Source: Clostridiales bacterium (lineage in GTDB: Bacteria; Bacillota; Clostridia; Oscillospirales; Oscillospiraceae). Taken from it: 5,971 nt of DNA. The DNA lies in the NCBI GenBank assembly GCA_019418525.1, contig DYBS01000018.1:13334-19304 (forward strand), in the 5' to 3' direction. The notes under the pieces were generated by a model. That model searched no databases and was not told the origin of the DNA. It was given only the letters and a program-made list of their open reading frames with translations. Of the stretch, positions 1 through 3,742 are shown in pieces. Both the position numbers and the translations under genes were made by a program. Each line of letters starts with the position of its first letter. Positions within the stretch are counted from its first letter, which is position 1.

Positions 1-154
1 CCCGCCGCAGCAGTGCTGTCCATTCGGGGTCCGCGAGCTTGTCACTGGGTTCGGTGACCTCCACGCATCCCACATGGAGCAGCTGCTGGAGCAGAGCGTC
101 CCGCTCTTCTTCCAGACCGATCACCCGCAGCCGCTTCATCTTGACAATGGACAT
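1..154 (-). CDS. ntpI: V-type ATP synthase subunit I, N-terminal part (runs off left edge)
   Basis: The minus-strand reading frame beginning at the ATG at 154-152 translates as MSIVKMKRLRVIGLEEER, then continues through a stretch containing LLQQLLHVGCVEVTEP to the window edge; 51 codons are visible. The opening, with a short basic stretch, a predicted strand and then a helix leading to a hydrophobic VGCVEV strand, is the typical N-terminus of the large membrane subunit (I/a) of A/V-type ATPases, which joins the peripheral stalks to the proton- or sodium-carrying rotor in the membrane. The start overlaps the stop of the stalk-subunit gene (TGATG, sharing one base), so translational coupling is likely; only a distant AAGGG lies upstream. 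The order stalk subunit then subunit I matches the ntpF-ntpI order of the Enterococcus hirae operon. The C-terminal membrane domain lies outside the window, so the coupling ion cannot be judged. Confidence 0.85.
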   Translation of the reverse strand, partial: MSIVKMKRLRVIGLEEERDALLQQLLHVGCVEVTEPSDKLADPEWTALLRR

Positions 155-468
155 CAGACATTCACAACCCTTCTGACAATGAGTGCCGACGCCTCTGCCA
201 TGCGGCTCCCGGCCGCCTTACGCAGCGCGTCGCAGGAGCGCTTTGTCTCCTCTACGACGGATTCCGCCTGTTTTGAAGCCTTTTGTTCCGCTTCCTTCAT
301 AAACTGGGCCGCTTTGGCCTGCGCCTCGGACCGGGCTGCCGCCAGGGCCGCTTCGCCGCCGCGCTGCGCATCGGAAACCGTCTTTTTCGCCTGTGCCACC
401 GCGTCTGCTTTGCGCCGCTGGGTCATTTCTTCCGCTTCTGTCACCTGCTTGATTCCCTCAAGAGACAT
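154..468 (-). CDS. ntpF: V-type ATP synthase peripheral-stalk subunit (NtpF/AhaH type)
   Basis: This encodes a 104-residue protein that is almost entirely a charged, Ala-rich helix with heptad character (KADAVAQAKK, AALAAARSEAQAKAA, MKEAEQKASKQAESVVEET), ending in a short hydrophobic tail, EASALIVRRVVNV. Length and composition fit the small coiled-coil subunit (called F in E. hirae, G in Thermus, H in archaea) that pairs with subunit E to form the peripheral stalks of V/A-type ATP synthases. The start at 468 is chosen because AAGGCGGTG lies 5 bases upstream; an in-frame extension to 600 would cross the promoter and has no ribosome binding site. The gene appears to be first in its operon and overlaps the next gene, for subunit I, by one base. 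Assignment rests on coiled-coil character plus context, since sequence alone is weakly conserved in this family. Confidence 0.85.
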   Translation of the reverse strand: MSLEGIKQVTEAEEMTQRRKADAVAQAKKTVSDAQRGGEAALAAARSEAQAKAAQFMKEAEQKASKQAESVVEETKRSCDALRKAAGSRMAEASALIVRRVVNV

Positions 469-525
469 TTTTTCACCGCCTTTCAGTCTGTCTTGCGAAC
501 AGGAAAATCTCCCGATTCTATTGAA

Positions 526-554
526 ATGATACTCGAAATATTGATGAAATGCAA
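526..554 (-). promoter_or_regulatory. Sigma-70/A-type promoter of the V-type ATP synthase operon
   Basis: On the minus strand, TTGCAT (554-549) and TATCAT (531-526) are separated by exactly 17 bases. The -10 box has one mismatch to consensus and the -35 box keeps the TTG core. Transcription would begin near 519, giving a leader of about 50 bases before the stalk-subunit start at 468. This is a visual motif match only. Confidence 0.6.
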
Positions 555-595
555 GTTCAAAATTTCGTGTCCTGTCTATTCTGCCGTCTCTTTTT

Positions 596-621
596 TGCAA
601 GTATATATTTTATATATTGCA
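596..621. repeat. AT-rich near-perfect inverted repeat upstream of the V-ATPase promoter
   Basis: TGCAA-G-TATATA (596-607) is mirrored by TATATA-TTGCA (611-621) around a TTT centre: 11 paired positions with a single unpaired G. It lies about 40 bases upstream of the -35 box of the V-ATPase promoter. It could be a protein-binding site or a cruciform-prone element. On the plus strand the repeat is followed by GATTTTTG, which makes it weakly terminator-like, but a stem of A-T pairs is a poor terminator. Its function is unknown. Confidence 0.4.
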
Positions 622-650
622 GATTTTTGTTAAAAAATTGACTAAACCCC

Positions 651-663
651 CGGTTTTAAACCG
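651..663. repeat. Short palindrome CGGTTT-T-AAACCG
   Basis: This is a perfect 6-base inverted repeat around a single T, in the otherwise featureless AT-rich stretch between 622 and 691. A one-base centre argues against an RNA hairpin and is more like a dimeric protein-binding site, but at this length chance is a fair explanation. Confidence 0.2.
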
Positions 664-691
664 CTGCAAGCAGTATTTTGGGTACCTGCTC

Positions 692-886
692 TCATATAGA
701 CGATTTTGGTCGCTCAAAATTTTGTTGAATTTGTATACCGGCTAGTTCACCTAATTCTCTTTGAAACTTTCCCCACTGTTTTGACAGGGATCTGCACGGT
801 TTTTCACTTTCTGCTTGCACAGTTTGCCCGAACGCCGCCGGTTTCTCCATCACTTTTTTCGATAAAACAAGGTCATTATATGGCAT
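692..886 (-). CDS. Doubtful 64-residue ORF in AT-rich intergenic DNA
   Basis: I do not recognise this protein. It starts MPYNDLVLSKKVMEKP, is hydrophilic with many Lys, Gln, Glu and Ser, has no membrane segment or signal peptide, and ends NFERPKSSI. The ATG at 886 is preceded by AGAAGGTG three bases upstream, which resembles a real ribosome binding site; a longer frame from a TTG at 916 would begin inside the T-run of the terminator at 915-949 and is not credible. Against it being a gene: no promoter is visible between that terminator and the ATG, its base composition is far more AT-rich than its neighbours, and the product matches no family I know. It could be a small orphan gene, a remnant of an older gene, or part of a dispersed intergenic repeat. 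Confidence 0.25.
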   Translation of the reverse strand: MPYNDLVLSKKVMEKPAAFGQTVQAESEKPCRSLSKQWGKFQRELGELAGIQIQQNFERPKSSI

Positions 887-914
887 TTTCACCTTCTCTA
901 TCCCTACCGAGCAC

Positions 915-949
915 AAAAAGGGGGCGCGGAGTCAAGCTCCGCGCCCCCT
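915..949 (-). terminator. Strong intrinsic terminator of the marR-DUF4015 operon
   Basis: Read on the minus strand, GGGGGCGCGGAG (948-937) pairs perfectly with CTCCGCGCCCCC (931-920) across a 5-base CTTGA loop, giving 12 bp, and a flanking A-T pair can extend it. TTTTTGTG follows directly (919-912). It lies about 40 bases after the stop codon at 988. The plus-strand side lacks a T-run, so it acts in one direction only. A smaller 6-bp hairpin (GCATCC/GGATGC, 971-986) sits between the stop codon and this terminator. Confidence 0.93.
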
Positions 950-987
950 GATGTCCGGCGTGTTTTTCCTGCATCCGGCGGGATGCC

Positions 988-2076
988 TCAGTTCAGAACG
1001 GCCCAGCTCTCTCCGGCGGCGCCGGCCTGGGCCGAAACCACCACCAGACAGTTGCCAGCAAGTCCCGCCCCACTCAGGGCGGTCCGGGCATCGGCCACCG
1101 TCATATCTGTCAGCGTCGCCCACACCCGGTCGGCGCTGGCGGCCAGGGCGGTCAGACTCTGTCCGCTGTCGGCGTTGCTGCCAGTCTGGAGCACTCCCTG
1201 GTCGGTGACCACGGAGAGCTTGACCTCGGGATATTGGGCCGCCAGAGCGGTCTTCACCTGCGTATAGAAGGCGGACACCACCGAGGCAAACTGGCTGGAA
1301 TCATAGGCGTCCCCCACCTTGATGGTGGTGAGGTAGCCGCTGGTGGGATAGCCGCTGTTGTCCAGCAGGATCTCATCAAAGCCCAGCCCGGCCAGCTCCA
1401 GACAAAGATCCGTGACATACTGCCGGGCCTCGGCGCTGGTGGCGCTCATCCAGCGGATGTCGTCGGCGTCCCGGAAGTTGTAATTCTTATTGGTCTTGAC
1501 CCCCAGCGTGGGCTCATTGTAGGGCACGGTGTTGTCCCGGAAGCAGGACACCCGGGCCACGGTATAGAGCTCGCCGCTGTTGAGGGTGCGGATAGCTTCG
1601 TTGAGGGTGGCATCCTGGGCGGAGGCCCCGGTCTTGGTGGCCAGCGCCACCTGGGAGACATAGCCCAGGGTACCGTCGTCGGCCTTCATATCAAAGACAG
1701 CTGCGTTGGCCCCGGCGGCCTCCACCTGGCTCTGGGCGGTGCCGTCGCTGAGGGCACTGCGGGGCAGCTCCACCGCGTGGAGCGGCTCCTCCACCTCCGG
1801 TGTGGGTGTGGGAGTGGGCTCCGGGTCGGTGGAGACCACCACCATAGGTTCCGACTCCTCCGGGCCGGGCTCCGTGCTCTCCTGCACGAATGGCAGCTCC
1901 AGGTGGAACCGCCCGTCACTGGTGTAGACCCCGAACCGCTCCAGCAGCAGATAGCACCCCGCCACCAGGAGCAGGATCACAACCAGAATGGCGATGATGA
2001 TCTTCAGCACCGTCCGGGAGCGAGAGCGCCCCCGGTAGGGCCCATATCCATATCCTCGCGTACGCATGAACGTCAT
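988..2076 (-). CDS. Membrane-anchored putative glycoside hydrolase, DUF4015-like
   Basis: This encodes 362 residues. A short Arg-rich cytoplasmic N-terminus (to about residue 25) leads into one hydrophobic segment (about 25-45), then a Pro/Glu/Thr-rich linker (about 66-98, with PEPTPTPTPEVEEP) and an extracellular domain (about 100-350). That domain contains GANAAVFDMKADDGTLGY (about 122-139), ELYTVARVSCFRD and GFDEILLDNSGYP (232-244), matching the order of the TIM-barrel-like DUF4015 'putative glycoside hydrolase' family as I remember it. No substrate can be assigned. VAGC at 38-41 resembles a lipobox, but hydrophobic residues follow it, so a plain transmembrane anchor is equally likely. The gene starts six bases after the marR stop. 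A GGGGG run serves either the ATG at 2076 (2-base gap) or the in-frame ATG at 2067 (11-base gap), so the exact start is uncertain. Confidence 0.8.
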   Translation of the reverse strand: MTFMRTRGYGYGPYRGRSRSRTVLKIIIAILVVILLLVAGCYLLLERFGVYTSDGRFHLELPFVQESTEPGPEESEPMVVVSTDPEPTPTPTPEVEEPLHAVELPRSALSDGTAQSQVEAAGANAAVFDMKADDGTLGYVSQVALATKTGASAQDATLNEAIRTLNSGELYTVARVSCFRDNTVPYNEPTLGVKTNKNYNFRDADDIRWMSATSAEARQYVTDLCLELAGLGFDEILLDNSGYPTSGYLTTIKVGDAYDSSQFASVVSAFYTQVKTALAAQYPEVKLSVVTDQGVLQTGSNADSGQSLTALAASADRVWATLTDMTVADARTALSGAGLAGNCLVVVSAQAGAAGESWAVLN

Positions 2077-2082
2077 TTCCCC

Positions 2083-2529
2083 CTATTGCTGCGGTCCTTC
2101 GCCCTCTTTGGCGGCGAGGGCCGCCTCCAGCTTGCGCAGGGCCTCTGCCACCTGCGCCTTGTCCTCCGGAGTCATGGTATCCAGAATGGAGTTGAAATAG
2201 CCGCTCACATTGGTCTCGGCTTTTTTCCGCAGGTCATGATATTTTTCCGTGGCCGAGACATAAATCACCCGGCGGTCGTGCTCCGAGCGCTCCCGCCTGG
2301 CCAGCCCCAACTTCTCCAGCCGGTCTACGATACCGGACACGGTGCTGTTGGCGCTCCCCGTCCGCTCGGCCAGAGCGCTGATGGGGATGGGCCCCTCCTC
2401 CCCCAGCACGTTAAGCACCAGTGCTTGGGGAAAGGTCAGATTCAGTCTTCCAAAATGGGCACGGAACTGCTGGGACATATGCTGCGTCACCCGCAGATAG
2501 GACATCAGGACACTTGGCACCTTCTCCAT
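2083..2529 (-). CDS. MarR-family winged helix-turn-helix transcriptional regulator
   Basis: This encodes 148 residues, the usual MarR length. Helical dimerisation segments flank the DNA-binding core: LTFPQALVLNVLGEEGPI (31-48), then the helix-turn-helix ISALAERTGSANSTVSGIVDRLEKLGL (about 50-76), then the wing RRERSEHDRRVIYVSAT (78-94) with the typical DRR triad (85-87). Such proteins bind palindromic DNA as dimers and usually repress their own operon until a ligand is bound; no ligand can be inferred here. The ATG at 2529 is preceded by AGGGGAG at about 10 bases. It is the first gene of a two-gene unit with the DUF4015 protein six bases downstream, and has its own strong promoter at 2616-2644. 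Family assignment is firm; autoregulation is inferred. Confidence 0.93.
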   Translation of the reverse strand: MEKVPSVLMSYLRVTQHMSQQFRAHFGRLNLTFPQALVLNVLGEEGPIPISALAERTGSANSTVSGIVDRLEKLGLARRERSEHDRRVIYVSATEKYHDLRKKAETNVSGYFNSILDTMTPEDKAQVAEALRKLEAALAAKEGEGPQQ

Positions 2530-2600
2530 GGTATTTGCTCTCCCCTCTTTTTCCTTGGACGGCTGTGTGGTGGTACCGGTTCTTCCTCCCTGCTCATTGT

Positions 2601-2612
2601 GGTACGGTTACC
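2601..2612. promoter_or_regulatory. Candidate MarR operator GGTA-CGGT-TACC at the transcription start
   Basis: The inverted repeat GGTA/TACC around a 4-base centre lies just past the -10 box (2616-2621) and covers the predicted start of transcription near 2609. A related sequence, GGTACCGGTT, occurs at 2572-2581, about 29 bases further into the leader. A site here would let the adjacent MarR protein block its own promoter. The arms are short and no binding data exist, so this remains a hypothesis. Confidence 0.35.
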
Positions 2613-2615
2613 AAG

Positions 2616-2644
2616 AGCATAGCGCCTGGGCCGCTGTTTGTCAA
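2616..2644 (-). promoter_or_regulatory. Strong sigma-70/A-type promoter of the marR-DUF4015 operon
   Basis: On the minus strand, a perfect TTGACA (2644-2639) is followed after exactly 17 bases by TATGCT (2621-2616). The predicted transcript starts near 2609, leaving a leader of about 80 bases before the marR ATG at 2529. It sits in the 155-base gap behind the SLH-protein gene, so the regulator does not depend on read-through from that gene. Confidence 0.8.
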
Positions 2645-2684
2645 TCAATGGCAGGTTTTTTGCCCGTCGGCTTTTTGGGACTTC

Positions 2685-3317
2685 TCAGCCCATCACCGGA
2701 GTGCTCAACCGCTCCAGGATGACGGCCAGCTCCGCCCGGGTGGTGGTGGCTTTGGGGCTGAGCTTATTCTTGCTGCCGGTAATGAGCCCGGCGCCCACCG
2801 CGTGCTGCATGGCGGTGCGGGCCCATTTAGAGATAGAGCCCTGATCGCTGTATAGCTCCAATACGCCGTTGGCCAGGTCATGCCCGGCGTAAGAGGCGTA
2901 CTGGTAGAGGAACACGGCCATCTGCTCCCGGGTCACGGCGTTGCCGGGCTGGAAGGAGCCCTTGCCGTTGCCGGAGGCGATCCCGTTCTCCTGGGCCCAG
3001 GCCACCGCCTGGGTGTACCAGGTGCCCTCAGCCACGTCCTGGAAGCTGACCTGGCTCTTCGGAACGGGGGAGCCGGCCAGGCGCCACAGGGTGGTCACCG
3101 CCATGGCCCGGGTCACCGAGCCGTTGGGGCTGAAGGTAGTGGCGCTGGTGCCGCTCATCAGCCCGGCGTCCACCGCCTCCTGCACGGCTTCCGCGTACCA
3201 CACCCCATCCTTCACATCGCTGAACGAGGCCGCCGCAGCGGGCAGGGCCAGCCCCGCACACAGCAGCAGGGCGCACAGCGCCCTCGCCGGGGCGCGCAAA
3301 TTCTGAAATCGTCTCAT
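2685..3317 (-). CDS. Secreted protein of three SLH (S-layer homology) repeats
   Basis: This encodes 210 residues. An N-terminal signal peptide (MRRFQNLRAPARA, then a hydrophobic core, with likely cleavage at PAAAA near residue 30) is followed by three SLH repeats at about 31-84, 92-143 and 155-204. The repeats carry the family marks: FSDVKDGVWY and FQDVAEGTWY openings, GLMSG/GIASG/GLITG turns, and TRAM, TREQ and TRAE near each repeat end. SLH triplets normally bind pyruvylated secondary cell-wall polymers and anchor a surface protein; here no other domain is attached. The ATG at 3317 is chosen because AGGTGGAG lies six bases upstream; the in-frame GTG at 3329 is itself part of that ribosome binding site. 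No convincing terminator follows. Function beyond wall binding is not visible. Confidence 0.9.
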   Translation of the reverse strand: MRRFQNLRAPARALCALLLCAGLALPAAAASFSDVKDGVWYAEAVQEAVDAGLMSGTSATTFSPNGSVTRAMAVTTLWRLAGSPVPKSQVSFQDVAEGTWYTQAVAWAQENGIASGNGKGSFQPGNAVTREQMAVFLYQYASYAGHDLANGVLELYSDQGSISKWARTAMQHAVGAGLITGSKNKLSPKATTTRAELAVILERLSTPVMG

Positions 3318-3323
3318 CGCTAT

Positions 3324-3331
3324 CTCCACCT
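3324..3331 (-). promoter_or_regulatory. Ribosome binding site that fixes the start of the SLH-protein gene
   Basis: AGGTGGAG on the minus strand ends six bases before the ATG at 3317. The upstream in-frame GTG (3329-3327) falls inside this site and so cannot be the true start, which shortens the protein to 210 residues. Confidence 0.8.
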
Positions 3332-3377
3332 TTATCTCATGACCAAATTTCGGTCCGTTTATTTTACATACTATTTT

Positions 3378-3406
3378 ATCATATGTTATACACCTCTTTC
3401 TTTAAA
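3378..3406 (-). promoter_or_regulatory. Possible promoter of the SLH-protein gene
   Basis: TTTAAA (3406-3401) and TATGAT (3383-3378) on the minus strand are spaced by 17 bases. The -10 box is good and the -35 box weak. The start would be near 3371, giving a leader of about 54 bases that contains the near-palindrome at 3341-3355. The surrounding DNA is very AT-rich, so chance matches are common. Confidence 0.45.
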
Positions 3407-3489
3407 ATTTTATGAACAAACCCCAACGCTTTTCTTCCTTTGATGTTTTTTCTTCCCTGACGGGCGGATTTTCTCAGCCAAAATGCCGG

Positions 3490-3518
3490 TTGACTTCTCC
3501 TAGGGGGTATGATATAGT
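3490..3518 (+). promoter_or_regulatory. Promoter of the Mn2+ riboswitch and P-type ATPase
   Basis: TTGACT (3490-3495) and TATAGT (3513-3518) are separated by exactly 17 bases, each box with one mismatch to consensus. Transcription should start near 3525, immediately before the first base of riboswitch helix P1 at 3526. That fit between promoter and RNA fold supports both calls. Confidence 0.85.
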
Positions 3519-3525
3519 AGCGATG

Positions 3526-3648
3526 CGTTGAAAAGGGAGTAGTTCCGGACCCTTTCGGTTCGGGCATGCCGTCAACACCACGGTCCGCTGCGGGCGGGCC
3601 TGGCGGTATACGCCGAGCACTTTGTTTCGGTAACAAGACTTTTCAGCG
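3526..3648 (+). ncRNA. yybP-ykoY (Mn2+-sensing) riboswitch aptamer
   Basis: The conserved segments of this class appear in order: AAAAGGGAGTAG (3531-3542), GTCAACACCACGG (3571-3583), GCCGAGCACTTTG (3612-3624) and AACAAGACTTTT (3632-3643). Helices can be drawn by eye. P1 is CGTTGAAAAG (3526-3535) with CTTTTCAGCG (3639-3648), 10 bp with one G-U. A second stem is CCGGACC/GGTTCGG (3545-3551/3557-3563), a third GGTCCGC/GCGGGCC (3582-3588/3594-3600), and a fourth GGCG/CGCC (3602-3605/3611-3614). Members of this class bind Mn2+ and turn on Mn2+ efflux genes. The 3' strand of P1 is reused by the downstream terminator, giving an ON switch. The gene controlled is the P-type ATPase starting at 3743. Identification rests on remembered consensus plus the consistent fold. 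Confidence 0.92.
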
Positions 3649-3688
3649 GTTGCCATCTATGCAACCGCTGGAGGGTCTTTTTTATTTT
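3635..3688 (+). terminator. Riboswitch-controlled intrinsic terminator (expression platform)
   Basis: Positions 3635-3653 pair with 3661-3679 over 19 bp, including three G-U wobbles, across the loop CATCTAT; the core is CAGCGGTTGC/GCAACCGCTG. TTTTTTATTTT follows (3678-3688). Bases 3639-3648 of the 5' arm are also the 3' strand of riboswitch helix P1, so a formed aptamer should prevent termination. The leader continues about 55 bases to the ATPase start. Confidence 0.92.
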
Positions 3689-3742
3689 GAGATCCTCCGC
3701 GCGGGAAACCCCATCATTTGAACGAAAAGGATGTGCAGTTTT

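Noticed and set aside
640..665. Weak terminator on the minus strand after the doubtful 64-codon ORF (AAACC/GGTTT or CGGTT/AACCG followed by TTTTTT)
   Set aside because: Five-base stems with a 6-base or longer gap before the T-run; not convincing enough to support the ORF as a transcription unit.
971..986. GCATCC-GGCG-GGATGC hairpin just after the DUF4015 stop codon
   Set aside because: Six base pairs without a following T-run; the much stronger terminator at 915-949 explains transcript ending.
1234..2622. 462-codon plus-strand open frame across the marR and DUF4015 genes
   Set aside because: Gly/His/Leu/Gln-rich composition with no domain; it crosses the marR promoter, start codon and two well-supported minus-strand genes, so it is an antisense artefact.
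2662..2676. Possible plus-strand terminator (GCC-CGTC-GGC followed by TTTTT)
   Set aside because: The stem is only 3 bp and no plus-strand gene precedes it.
2880..3443. 187-codon plus-strand frame opposite the SLH gene
   Set aside because: Composition typical of an antisense shadow; the minus strand has a signal peptide, three SLH repeats and a good ribosome binding site.
3379..3636. 85-codon minus-strand frame between the SLH gene and the ATPase
   Set aside because: It lies opposite the riboswitch and its promoter, and its Arg/Pro/Lys-rich translation resembles no protein family.
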